Shown piece after piece: positions 1 through 11,079 of a stretch of 64,000 nucleotides of DNA (positions are counted from its first letter, which is position 1; each line of letters begins with the position of its first letter). The DNA is from Boothiomyces macroporosus (lineage: Eukaryota; Chytridiomycota; Chytridiomycetes; Rhizophydiales; Terramycetaceae), in the NCBI GenBank assembly GCA_027604185.1, contig JADGKB010000003.1, positions 124,001 to 188,000 on the forward strand, written 5' to 3'. A model generated the notes under the pieces. The model did not search any database. It worked only from the letters and a program-made list of their open reading frames with translations, and was not told the origin of the DNA. A program made the position numbers and the translations under genes.

Positions 1-779
1 GACATTTTTGATAGCTCATAAGCCATACGAAGCTTTTCATAATCGCCACGGAGTGTTTCCACATCGTCAACCACTTCAATCCTTTGAAAAGCAACATCGT
101 CTTCGGCCTCCAACTCGGCCCTAATCTCTGTTGTATCGTCGTATTTACGTTCGGAAGGTAAAATGGTTACCAAATTCAAATATTTGTTATCCGAATCCGC
201 ATTAGATGCGGTATCTTGATGATTGTCTGCCTGGAATAACAGCGAAATAGGACCAATCATTATCACATCGCCATCCGTTAGCTTGTGTAATATATTTGGC
301 TCGATCAAGCTGTCATTAATTCTAACTCCGTTCGAAGAATTGATATCTTTGATAAAGTAGCTAATTTAAAAAGCAGGTTACCCTTCTGCAGTCTTGATAA
401 CTGCCGCATGTCTCTTGCTGATTTTGAAATCGGGTAAATTGATGTCATTTGTATCCTTACTGCGTCCGATTGTAGTCTCATTCTTTCTAAGCGTAAACTC
501 CATTTTTCCTCCATAGTTGGTGTGATATATCAATTTCGCCGACATCTGGTCACTTTCGGAACCTCTTTGTTGCGTTTGAATGATTAAATTTTGAACTTGG
601 TTTGCAAGCTCATTTGGGGTATCAGAGCGTGAAGTATCTGTAACCACTGAAATAGTTGAATTAGAGCGCTGAAATAAATTGGTTGGATTTGTGAGTGTAG
701 TGCGTTCTTCAAACGAAGAGTTGTTTTGTCTCAACCCTACGTCTCTGCCGGATGAGGATGTTCGAGGTCTGTATGCCAT
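1..779 (-). CDS. FHA-domain protein, N-terminal part (runs off left edge)
   Basis: Exons 779-382 and 360-1, joined over a 21-nt intron (361-381); the gene continues beyond base 1. A Ser/Thr/Asn-rich head of about 90 residues leads into a clear forkhead-associated phosphothreonine-binding domain: the GRS, SKRH and NSSNGVRIN motifs are present, the last one after the splice. Past the domain the readable part is acidic and ends in a short helical stretch. FHA followed by such a linker also occurs in GAF/cyclase proteins, but the C-terminus is outside the window, so no enzyme can be assigned. The ATG at 779 is the first one fitting the frame; a longer frame from 812 adds only 11 residues with no support. 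Confidence 0.8.
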
Positions 780-1085
780 TTGATGCAAAAACGGAACTTT
801 TAACACGCACAAAAACTAAAGGTGGCGTGATGAGCCCACTAGGCAGGAAAAGGGAATACAGAGCAGAATAAAGAATATCTCTGACATAATATTTTTATGC
901 GCATATAGCTGGGTGATAGATTTGCCAGCGACTGTTCTGTTTGGGGCAGAAGATTATATTTGCTTACAGAGCCAGTAAAACCAAAGATTTCCATCTATAT
1001 GACTCTGTATTATACCTGTGATGTATGTATTTTCTCAAATAAATCCTGTCATTGTTCTTCCTGTCAAAAAACCACCTGTTGCAAA
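780..1085. promoter_or_regulatory. Divergent intergenic region
   Basis: 306 bases between the FHA gene (minus) and the kinase gene (plus). It must hold both promoters. I see no defined element in it. The kinase reading frame is open upstream to 960, but its first part (cysteine-rich, including an ATG near 999) does not resemble a kinase N-terminus and is taken as 5' leader. Confidence 0.4.
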
Positions 1086-3010
1086 ATGGAGCCAAAACCC
1101 AACGACACATCTAATGAGATGGATGACAGCAGTCAAGGAAAGAAATCGAGGCAGAAAAGTATTCAGCCAGATAATACAGTGAGCGAGGACAAATCTATAA
1201 AGAAAACGTCCGGAAGTAAAGGAACAGTTGTAGGGAATTACCAGTTATTGGAGACTATAGGAGAAGGATCCTTTGCCAAAGTCAAAATAGCAATCCATCA
1301 ACCAACTCAACAAAAAGTTGCGATTAAGATTATTGACAAGACAAAGATGACGGACGAATACTCAATCAAAAATGTACATAGAGAAGCCCAGGTCTTGCGA
1401 AGCTTGGATCATCCTAATATTATAAAGCTTTTTGAAGTGATGGAAACAAAAAAGAACATATTTTTGATACTGGAGTATGCAGAAGGAGGTGAATTGCTCG
1501 AATATATTGTCGATAAAGGAAAGCTGAAAGAAGAAGAGGCTAAAAGGTTAACAAAACAAGTATTATCTGCCATTGTAAGCTTCAGTTGACTGTAGGAACA
1601 CGCACACTCGATGAAAATTGTCCACAGAGATTTGAAAGCAGAAAACCTACTATTAGATGACAACATGAATGTTAAAATATCAGGTTTGTCTATTCTAACA
1701 CAGACTTTGGTCTCTCAAACTACTACGACCCAAAGAACTTTCTACAAACTTGTTGTGGCTCACCAGTCTATTCCGCTCCAGAACTTATTGATGGAAAAAG
1801 CTACATTGGGCCAGAAGTAGATATCTGGTCTTTGGGAATCAATGTTTATGCGATGGTGGTCGGCGACCTGCCCTTTGCTGACTCCAATTTAACTGCCTTG
1901 TATGAATCAATTCTTAAAGGAAAATACGAGTTACCGGAACATGTGACGCCAGGTATTCTAGGATTTAAATAAGATTGCCGGGATTTCCTAAGCAAGATGC
2001 TTCAAACCCAGCCAAAAAAGAGAAGTACTTGTACCCAACTGATGGAACATATTTGGTTGACAGAATCATCTTCGTTCTTGGATCCAATGGAAACTGGGTA
2101 TAGAGCATTTAGACCAAAAACTGAAGATCAAGTAGATCAAAAGATATTGGAATTAATGTTTGAAAAGATGGCAATTGACAAGAAAGCTGCAATTCAATCT
2201 CTTCTGCAAGGAAAGTTTAATCAGATAGCCGGCACGTACTACCTATTAGCATACCAGAAGCTAATTGGCGTAAAGAATAATATTGTAGAAGTAGCACCCC
2301 AGCTAATTCCAACAGCGGCAAATTCAAACAAAGGGGCTGATATTAGTGATGAATTGGCAAGAGTACTTTTCCAGGTGGAAAGAAATAGAAAAGTAGAAGA
2401 CAAAAAACCAACCAACAAAGAAGCTAAAGCTCTCCTTGAATTCAAACACAAGGGGAGGCAAAGCTCAAGCAAAGAGGGAGGAAACGTGAAATTAGAGAAA
2501 TTAGAAGCGCCAGGCACACCGATAATGCTGCCCCAGATAGCAGACAGTGTGAAATACACAAACTACAAGTCGCTCGGAATGGCAAATTTAAAAAATGCTC
2601 TTCCCCAACTCCCTCAAAAAGATTCCTTTTCTGTACCCAAATATGGTATGGCGAACAAGCCCCATAAAAGTATCCCTATAGATGATAGTCTGTATAGCGA
2701 CGAGGGAACAGATCCAAATAGCGAAGTTCGAACGATAAGGTTTGCCTTTAATTGTGTCTGTTCTTCAGTGAAAACTCCAAAGTCCTTGTTTGACATCTTG
2801 ATTGACATACTGGATAAGAACGATATCGTATGGTATCATGACAAGTACATCTGCGACTGTGAATGGGGAGATATCAAGTTTGAAGTGGAGATTTGTAAAT
2901 TACCAAGAATGGAGAGCTATGGATTCAGACTCAAACGGAATTCCGGTGACATTTGGGAATTCAAAAAGATTAGTTCCAAGATCTCGCAAGAACTAGAAAA
3001 AGCAATATAG
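1086..3010 (+). CDS. MARK/PAR-1-like Ser/Thr protein kinase (kinase-UBA-KA1)
   Basis: Exons 1086-1574, 1596-1683, 1704-1952 and 1974-3010 (introns 21, 20 and 21 nt); 620 aa. The kinase domain starts near residue 51 with the GEGSFAKV glycine loop, then VAIK lysine, HRDLKAEN catalytic loop, DFGLS (restored by splicing) and a [10 protein letters not shown] activation segment typical of the CAMK/AMPK group. After it comes a UBA-like helical segment and, at the extreme C-terminus, a KA1 domain with EVCKLPR-like and FKRxSG-like motifs. This order is that of MARK/PAR-1 kinases, which phosphorylate microtubule-associated proteins and control polarity. Fungal Kin1 kinases share KA1 but usually lack an obvious UBA, so the animal-like order is notable. 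The start is the ATG at 1086, about 50 residues before the kinase domain. Confidence 0.9.
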
Positions 3011-3036
3011 TATATAATTTTTTTACTTTTTTTTTC

Positions 3037-4684
3037 ATGTCAAATTTGAATTTTGAAATTCACAATGCTAAAGCGGAAGAGGCACTGTTGATCAATTTAA
3101 AATTCCAGCAACAATTTCCAGAACATATTTGGCAGAACGAGCCGTTCCATGTAAAAGTAAAGGATGGAAACTGTTTGGAAGGAAGTTTGAATTATGGGGA
3201 TGCAATCGAAGATGAATGGATTGTTGTTTACTTTCTAAGACAGCTTTCAGTTGAAGAGCAACATTATATCATCAAAATATGGGATAGCGATGGGGAGTTC
3301 TTGCTGATAGAAGCTGCCGAATTTCTTCCCAAAGATATTAATCCTGAAATAATAGATCACAGAGTATATATTCACAAAGGACATTTGCATTTAATTCCTC
3401 TAGAGTATCAAGATTTAACATTGGAAAAATCAATCCAACTGGTCTCTACAACGGAAAACACTAGGGCAAGTGTAAAAATCGAAGAGGCAGCCTTCAAACG
3501 TATAGAAAATTACCCATCAATTATAAAATCCAATATCCACCATGCTAATGTGATGATTCCACACCTTGCGGCTCATTTACTGCATCATTGTCCACAACTA
3601 GTAGCACCAGCAGTTGAAGCGTTTTACAATAGAGATGCATCAACTATGAAGCCATGCATGTACATGAAGGCTTTTAAGCCGTCTACAAATGTACCAATGA
3701 CGGTTAGATTTACAAAAGTTTTATATTCAAAACTGTATTCTGTTCCTTTTGTAGCACCACAGCCATTCAATATGCCACCAATTTCAGATAGTACATACGA
3801 GGCATGTAATTTAGGGATGAAGTTGGCATGTGGATTTGAAATACTGTACCATTCTGCAAACTTTGAGAAGGTAATAGTTGCTAATTCCAGTTTACTGATT
3901 CTTCAAATACAAAATATGTTGAATACATAAATAGACTGGAGTCATTAGGATATTTTAGAGGAGAAATTCAAGGATCAGCATTGTATACCAAGCTGGAAAA
4001 GGCTGCTCTAAATGAGTTTCTGTCTCACCAATCTGAAAATCAATATCTTTTTGGACAGATGCAAGCGCTGATGGAAATGGAATTAACCCCAGTTGAAGAT
4101 ATTCCTTTATTCAAAGAAGATTCCAATGACTGGATGTCCATGGATCCATCTCAAGTGGATGACATGTTAAAAACGCAGGCAACCCCGTTTGATGAAAATG
4201 ATTTGGTAATATTAACTAACCACAGTCGGATTTGGATAAAGTAGAAGAAAAAGAGTTTGAAGAAATGAAGGCCATGCTTGGTGGATTTAATCAATTTATA
4301 TCAAAGAAAAGTGGTGTAAAAGGTGCTTTACTGCCTAGTGAATTGGATTCGGATGATTCAGAAGAATCAGACGGTTCGTTGGAGCCAGTTTCGTTTAATG
4401 CAGATAATTATATGAATGTTCTATCAGTTAATGGTGAGAATGACAATAGCAAAGCAGATATGGACGTTCTATATGCTGCAATGGATGAAGAACTCCGTCA
4501 TACTGAAATTGGAAAGGACTTTGAATCAATTAGGGGTGTGGATGGTGAAGATGAGATTGATGTGGACCTGAATCTAATGAAAAATATGCTAGAGTCATTT
4601 TCGGCCCAAAATGGATTGGCAGGTCCAACATCTAATCTCATAGGCTCTCTGGGACTCAATCTTCCTAAGCTTGACAAGGAATAA
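3037..4684 (+). CDS. ECD: Ecdysoneless/SGT1 family protein
   Basis: Exons 3037-3870, 3891-4205 and 4226-4684, with two 20-nt introns, both phase 0; 535 aa. The N-terminal half has the conserved ECD signature: a DEWIVVYFL motif near residue 67, IWDSDGEFLLIEAA, and a region around NPEIIDHRVYI. The C-terminal third is acidic, with LDSDDSEESDGS and repeated short helices, as in the family. Known family members (human ECD, fission yeast Sgt1) act in transcription and in pre-mRNA splicing through PRP8 and R2TP contacts. It starts 26 nt after the kinase stop, so the two genes are nearly head to tail. Confidence 0.9.
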
Positions 4685-4743
4685 ATGTAAATTAATAAAA
4701 ATATTGATAATGACATCACCATGATTGTTTTTGATTTTTTATC

Positions 4744-5828
4744 ATGCTCGCAACTCAGAATCCCCCAGCATTACCAGGGAATGATTCAAAAAAAGACAAG
4801 ACCTACACCTTTGCAGCAGAGCCAAGATCAGTTCAGCAAAAATCAAACTTTCATGATGAAGGAAACGCGAAAGTCCATACGTGATTACATGCTAATCCTA
4901 GTTCTGTCAATATAATGCATGATAGAAGAATTCATAGGGGAAATACGTACGCTTCTCCAGCTATGCCGTTGGTAAATTGAGTGCTAATCTAGAATGGCGT
5001 CGATCCAATCGAAATACAAAAACAACAGGAGCTGAAGAGAAAATTGAGGGCAAAGCGCAAAGCAGAAGCAAGACGCCGTGTAAGAACGCCTGAAGCAGTG
5101 GAAGGAAGGAAGCATATTGATGTTCAAACAGATTTATACCTGGAAGAATTGAGCGATAAAGTTCCAGAAGCAATTGCCATGACACAAACAGATGCATTCT
5201 TGAATAGAGCACCTTCACCTCTCTATATTCCTCAAAAAAGCGGTGTAGATATCGCAACTCAAATATATGATGGAGAATTATTTGATTTCGATTTTGAAGT
5301 AAATCCAATTTTGGAAGTGATAGTCGGAAAAACAATTGAGCAGGCTCTAATGGAAGTTAATGAAGAACAGGAGTTAGCCACTATTAGAGCCCACCACGTA
5401 AGAATTCCATAACCAAGCGCCGTTTCGAAGAATTAAGAAATGCTGAATATGCTGAAGTTCAAAGAATGGAAGATGCGGAGAGAAGACGAACTGAAGAAAA
5501 AGAAAGAAGAATAAAGGAGCAGCTAGCCATCCAGAAGGAAAAGGAAGACGCTGCAGAGAAAGTTGCGGCTAGGGCATTCGCCAAGAGTTATTTACAGACC
5601 CTAATCCCATCTGTCTTTGACAGTCTAGCTACCAATGGCTACTTTTATGAAGCTGTGGAAAAGGAATTGGAAATCTCCATCTTGCCATGGCTGAACACTG
5701 AAGTTGAAAAGTCCCTCAAAAAGTTTGAAATTTCTAGAAGATTGGCTGATGGTAAATTAAGCCTAACAATAGATATTATTATGTCTGCAATCAAAAAGTA
5801 CAAAGGTGAGAAAAAGGACGGTATTTAA
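4744..5828 (+). CDS. RSP3: Radial spoke head-stalk protein 3 (RSP3), flagellar axoneme
   Basis: Exons 4744-4880, 4902-4971, 4993-5397 and 5418-5828 (introns 21, 21, 20 nt); 340 aa. After splicing the conserved RSP3 features appear in order: N-terminal FAAEPR and NIMHDRRIHRGNTYA motifs, a basic KRKLRAKRKAEARRR helix, and the family core with IATQIYDGELFDFD and PILEVIVGKTIEQALMEV. A charged coiled coil and a compact C-terminal helical domain follow. RSP3 dimers form the radial spoke stalk and anchor kinase A in motile 9+2 flagella. It is only 59 nt past the ECD stop. It is the strongest evidence in the window that the organism makes a motile flagellum. Confidence 0.93.
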
Positions 5829-5892
5829 CTTGCAAACTATAATAAATACAAATGGTTGGTTTTTGGATATGATCCCAATTTATTAAATGCAG

Positions 5893-7443
5893 TTACTTAT
5901 TTTCAGGTTGAGGGGCAGGTGTTGGAATAGGTCCTTCTTTTGTTGCAACTGGATCTAGTTTTGAAGCCACGGTTGGGAGTACAGTAGTCTGGGGTGATTT
6001 TGCCCCGGTAGTACTTCTAGTAGCAGAAGTTGGAGAGTTAAGGCTGGAGATGTTACTTTGAACCGTCTTGTAGTCCCTCGTTGGACTGACAGCAGCTTTT
6101 GCGACTTGATACTGTTGATATTCAGAAATCAAATCAATTAAATTACTTTCAGCCTCTGAAAATTCCAACTCATCCATACCTTCTGCAGTATACCAATGCA
6201 TGAAAGCCTTTCTCCTAAACATTGAAGAAAACTGTTCCATTACTCTGCGGAAGAGCTCTTGAATACAGGTAGAGTTTCCAATAAATGTTGAAGACATTGG
6301 CAATCCGCGTGGTGGGACATCGCAAACTGTGTTAATAATACGTTACTGGCTGTTTTGGCGTTATTTGGAATCCATTCCACAAATAACTGAGAATTTTTTT
6401 GCTGATAATTGAGCAGACATTGATCTACTTCTTTGGTAGATACCCTTCCTCTGAATATTGTGGCAACGGTCAAATATCTACCATGCTTAGGGTTGCAAGC
6501 GGTCATCATATTTCTTGCTTCAAACATTTGAGTAGACAGGTCATGGACAGTCAGGTTTCTGAACGGTTTAGAGTCTCTCGCTGTTAATGGCGCGAATCCA
6601 ACCATAAAGAAATGCAATCGAGGGAATGGAACCATATTTACAGCTAGTTTGCGTAGATCTGCATTAAGTTGTCCAGGGAACCTAAGGCAAGTAGTAACTC
6701 CGCTCATTACTGCAGATACTAGGTGGTTCAAATCACCATAATTTGGGCTTTGGATCTTCAATGTTCTGTGACAGATATCGTACAGTGCCTCATTATCGAT
6801 ACAGAATATTTCATCGGAATTTTCAATCAGCTGATGAAGGGTCAAGGTTGCATTGTAGGGCTCTACGACTGTATCCGAAACTTTTGGAGAAGGGACAATT
6901 GAATAAGTACAAATCATTCTGTCTGGATAATCTTCTCGAATCTTATTTAATTAAATTTTACCTTTGAAAGTATTAGAGATCCCAATCCCGATCCAGTTCC
7001 ACCTCCAAGTGAATGTGTCAATTGAAAGCCTTGTAGCGAGTCGCATCGCTCAGCTTCATGGCGAACACCATCCATAATTTGCTCAATCAACTCAGCACCT
7101 TCCGTGTAATAACCCTTTGCCCAATTGTTTCCAGCACCTGATTGTCCAGTAATAAAGCTATCTGGTCTAAAAACGCTACCAATAGCTGATCCCTGTACCA
7201 ACTCCAGGATACCAGGTTCCAAATCGACATTGACACATCTAATTAATGTTTATGCTACCTTGGCGAATATCTCGACCCTCTGATTTCGTTAAAATAAACA
7301 GAGAGTTTTTCCCTTCTAATATCTTCTTCCCCAACGAAAAATCCGTCATTATCCAAACAATGTTCCCCCATCAACGTTTCCCAAAACTTTGAGCCTATTT
7401 GATTTCCGCATTGCCCAGCTTGGATCTGAATAATTTCCCTCAT
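5893..7443 (-). CDS. Divergent beta-tubulin with long Ser/Pro/Thr-rich C-terminal tail
   Basis: Exons 7443-7259, 7238-6962, 6941-6347 and 6326-5893, with three 20-nt introns; 496 aa against about 445 for ordinary beta-tubulin. Clear tubulin motifs: MREI autoregulatory start, [17 protein letters not shown] nucleotide loop, [36 protein letters not shown] and [17 protein letters not shown]. The N-terminal 60 residues are unusually divergent. After EYQQYQ the normal short acidic tail is replaced by about 75 residues rich in Ser, Thr, Pro and Lys, with almost no acidic cluster. Because the body is intact and spliced normally, I read it as a working but specialised isotype, not a pseudogene. It converges on RSP3 with 64 nt between stops. 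Confidence 0.93.
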
Positions 7444-7598
7444 TAGATTGTAGGAAGAATTATCATATCCACCTTAAATAGTCCTGTGGAAATTGTGGTT
7501 TGTTTACCAAACAATATTGCCTACATCCACAGCATACAAAATTATCACTGCGGCAAAAATAATATACCACCATTTAATCTTCACTTTTGACGCGCATC

Positions 7599-9533
7599 AT
7601 GGAAACACAATCTATGGTCAACATCGCACCGAGCGAGGAAGATACTGCGAACTTGATTAAAACCCTAGAGTTGGAAATTCAGGTTTTTACATTTTAAATC
7701 TAGACATTGAAGCAAGAGCAATCCAGATCCCTCGAGACCATTACACGAAAAAATGGTTTACTTGATACACAGCGCATTAAAATCAAGCAATATGAATTCG
7801 CAATTCAAGAGGCTATGAACTATTTGGCAAAACCTCTGAATACTTTTGAAGAATGGATGAATGGCGACACTGCAGAGGATTTTGAGCAATTTGCTGCCCT
7901 TGATTACAGGAAGGCAAAATCTAATCCTTATTTAAATCAACCACCTGAAAGCTCAAACAATTTCATACGTAGATCGCTGGGCAATACGCAAGCAAAACCA
8001 CCTGGTATTACCTCCCATACGAAAAGCATATCTACACCACCCACTTCAGATAAACCAAAAAAAGACGTGCCAGACTTTTCCAAACTGGAAATTACATGCC
8101 TCGAGAGCATGAGAATTGGATTCAACTTTTTAAAAAACTGTCAGAAACAAAACAACGCGCTGGATATGGGCACCTACGTTTTACCAGAAAGCGCGGTGAT
8201 CAAAGGAGAAAACGAAGCTCTTGCGCTGGCAAATTTTAACCCAGTAAATGAAGAGCAAATCGAAGTTGAACCCAAAGAATTGGAAAAACGCTCTTCTTTG
8301 TCCCCATCGCACAAAGTTTTTTCATATCCAAAAATTGATGAAGGTGGAGAAGGCGACTTATCGGCCACTGCGAACGATTCAGACTTGAAAAGCCCCATGT
8401 CAATACACAAATGTGAAAAGTGTCATGTTTCATTGTTGAAAATCGATGCATTGAACGAAAAATTAGATTCAGCAAACAAACTAATTTATGACTTGGAGGG
8501 ACGACTTCATAAGGAAATCAAAAGCAAAAAGGCTAGCCAACAAGCAAAAGAAATGATGGACAAAGAAATTGAAGATATCACCGCAGAGCTATTTGCACGC
8601 GCCAACCAAATGGTTATAGATGAATCTCGAAAGGTGGAGGAATTATATGCAGCGAATAAAGAGCTAACAAAGCAAATGGATGATGCCGCAGCAAGACTGA
8701 AAGAAAGAGAATTGGAGTTGTACCAAGCCTCTCAATGTTTACATGAGCTTCAAAGCACAGCTATTCATTCTAGTTCATTTTCAAAACAAACCTCTATCAA
8801 AAAGCCAGGACAGGCTCATGAAATTCCTAGTCCAACACACAGGCTTCCTACAGAGTTTAATCACTCAGTAATTGCTGGATTTGACAGGTTCCCAACGTCA
8901 ATGGCTGTTGACGGGTTTATATTCCAAGAGTTTCAAGAGCTCATTAAAGTAATAGTTTTATCCGCAAACATGCCGTCTTTGCAAGCGTTCCAAGCAATTC
9001 ATGGAACTCTGTTTTTGAAAAGATGCCAAATAGAAGATGTAGAGCCTTGCTTGTACTATAACTACCAAACAAACAGCACTTTCAAATCTTATGGACCAGG
9101 GCTAACTCAATCATTCAAAAAGAAGATATTAGATTTGTGTATCCGCGGGCAGGTCCATCCGTCTGTTATTGAAGTATCCGAGAACTCTCCAATCCCAAAA
9201 GCGAAATGTCTGATGTGTACCGCAATTAGAGAATGTGAATATTTAGTGAAGCTTGGGCCTTCCGATGCTCCAAAGCAAGAAGTGGCCCATTCCTGCCGCG
9301 CATGCAGAGACAGGTTGGTCTCAGTCACCGATTTTTTCAACTTTATTACCTTTATAAGTGCAAACACCCAAGGTGCAACCATTCTATCCACTTTTAAACA
9401 AGTGCTTTGGCTAAGGCGACGAATGCAGTTGGCAAAGATAGGAAGTGGCAGCATGTTTGAAACGGAAGTTACCGCCATGCTTGGTCCTGGAGGAGCAGGA
9501 GATTGGGAGAAAAACATAGACGTCATATATTAG
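7599..9533 (+). CDS. Sec2/Rabin8-type Rab guanine nucleotide exchange factor
   Basis: Exons 7599-7682 and 7704-9533 (21-nt intron); 637 aa. The central coiled coil (about residues 265-370) contains the Sec2 GEF signature EIEDITAELFARANQMV, the segment that opens Sec4/Rab8. The N-terminal 250 residues are polar and low in structure. The C-terminal 200 residues form a folded domain with two CxxC pairs (KCLMCTAI and SCRACRD), as in fungal Sec2 and animal Rabin8/GRAB proteins. Family role: activation of Rab8-type GTPases for polarised exocytosis, and in ciliated cells for ciliogenesis. The start ATG lies just upstream of the short intron. Confidence 0.85.
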
Positions 9534-9623
9534 TGACTTTAAATAAAAATGGTATAAATATTTACTGTCGTTTTCCAAGTGGTCAAAGCCCCATTTGGGT
9601 TTTCCAAAAAATCCACGAAGCAA

Positions 9624-11018
9624 ATGGTGCACCATGTCGTAGACGTGGGAAGGGTGAGAAGGAGGAATTCAATAACGGCAAATGCACCACTGATGTTTCC
9701 TCCTCCAATCATATCAGAAGGCGAAAGCGCTACAAATAAAAGGCACTCAAAAAAGAAGGTATTCAGTGAAATTACAGATTGGAAAAGTAAACTCGTTGGA
9801 TATTTTACGGATATCCGATGGCCGCGGGTAGTGATTGGCATCCTGATTTTGATTATAATTTACCTGGTATTTTCTAGAGATAAACCCAGCGGGGTTCATT
9901 TTTATACAATCAAGGATTCCAAATACGATAACCTTGCATTTGCAGTAAAGACCGGAAAAGATATTGCCCAGAAAAGAGCCCCAATCCAGTTTTTAACTTT
10001 CCTTGCGCCAGTCAGAAACATCTTGATGATTGGAGAAGCCCCAGGTATAGCGGTTGGAGATATACCAATGATTGATGTTGTCTCGCACCTTTACGATGGA
10101 ATTACGCTTCCTCCAGAAAAGAAGAGAAAGAAGAAAAAGCCAAAAACCAAGAAAACGATTGTAGGAGGTAAAGAAATAGTAGTGGAGGAGGTTGTCCCAG
10201 ATGAAGCTTCTGAAGGTTGGAAATCGGATGCCCACAAGAATCTGCCTGGTTTTAGGCAACTGTACGAGCATTATCCAAATGCAGACTGGTATGTAATGAT
10301 AGATGATGATACTTATGTATTTATGGAAAATTTACACTTTCGCCTGGCACATTTCAAGCCAGACAAGCCGTACTACTTTGGTTCCGCAAATGTGTTCACT
10401 GGGTGCGATAGTGTCAAGAAACTGGGGACAGGACCATTTTTTGCACATGGTGGATCTGGTATAGTCCTTTCGAAAGCAGCAATCAAAAAACTAATCCCTA
10501 TTATTGACAGCTGTCTTCCAAAATACCACCAATGCTGGGCAGGTGATATCAGATTAGCATTATGTCTACGTGATGCAGGTATATTACTTGGTGATCCATT
10601 GCATTTCTACAGAGACCCACCACATGATAAATTCAATTATACCAAGCCATGTGCACTTCCAAATACTTTTCACCATCTGCTTGTCCCTCAAATACAGAAA
10701 TTGTACGAAATAGAAATGGAATCTAGAAAAAAGTATAAACGAAACTTGGTTACGATGGATGAAATATTCCAAAATTTCATCAATGAAGATTTAAAGCAGG
10801 ATGCAGATCGAAAAGGCAAGCCGTACGCCAGAGAGCCGATGACTGAAATTGAACAGTGCAAACAGTATTGTAAGACCGATTTGAATTGTGTATCTTACAC
10901 TTTGGACGACGGGTACTGCTTTAAAAAGAACGAATCTAATCCTTTGATATACAAAAAAGGGGCAGTGAACGGTGTTATCAAAGACCATTTTGTCTGTAAT
11001 CAAAAAGAATTTCGTTAA
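9624..11018 (+). CDS. Glycosyltransferase family 31-like type II membrane protein
   Basis: Single exon; 464 aa from the ATG at 9624. The frame is open 15 codons further up but without an ATG. Basic cytosolic head, one membrane anchor (WPRVVIGILILIIIYLVFS, about residues 63-81), then a luminal catalytic domain. The DDDTY box (DxD metal site) and the following FGSANVFTGCD, GGSGIVLS and GDIRLALCLRDAGI motifs are those of the Fringe/core-1 galactosyltransferase group of GT31. An unusual Lys-rich insert (KKRKKKKPKTKK) sits before the DxD box. The C-terminus has four closely spaced cysteines like a PAN/apple module. Acceptor and donor sugars cannot be told. Confidence 0.83.
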   Translation: MVHHVVDVGRVRRRNSITANAPLMFPPPIISEGESATNKRHSKKKVFSEITDWKSKLVGYFTDIRWPRVVIGILILIIIYLVFSRDKPSGVHFYTIKDSKYDNLAFAVKTGKDIAQKRAPIQFLTFLAPVRNILMIGEAPGIAVGDIPMIDVVSHLYDGITLPPEKKRKKKKPKTKKTIVGGKEIVVEEVVPDEASEGWKSDAHKNLPGFRQLYEHYPNADWYVMIDDDTYVFMENLHFRLAHFKPDKPYYFGSANVFTGCDSVKKLGTGPFFAHGGSGIVLSKAAIKKLIPIIDSCLPKYHQCWAGDIRLALCLRDAGILLGDPLHFYRDPPHDKFNYTKPCALPNTFHHLLVPQIQKLYEIEMESRKKYKRNLVTMDEIFQNFINEDLKQDADRKGKPYAREPMTEIEQCKQYCKTDLNCVSYTLDDGYCFKKNESNPLIYKKGAVNGVIKDHFVCNQKEFR

Positions 11019-11079
11019 AATAAAATAATGTAGTTTGAATCACAGTAAAAACTAACAAGCAATCAATATTTATTTTTTT

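Noticed and set aside
960..1085. Upstream extension of the kinase frame with clustered cysteines
   Set aside because: Does not resemble any kinase N-terminus; the ATG at 1086 gives a normal length head.
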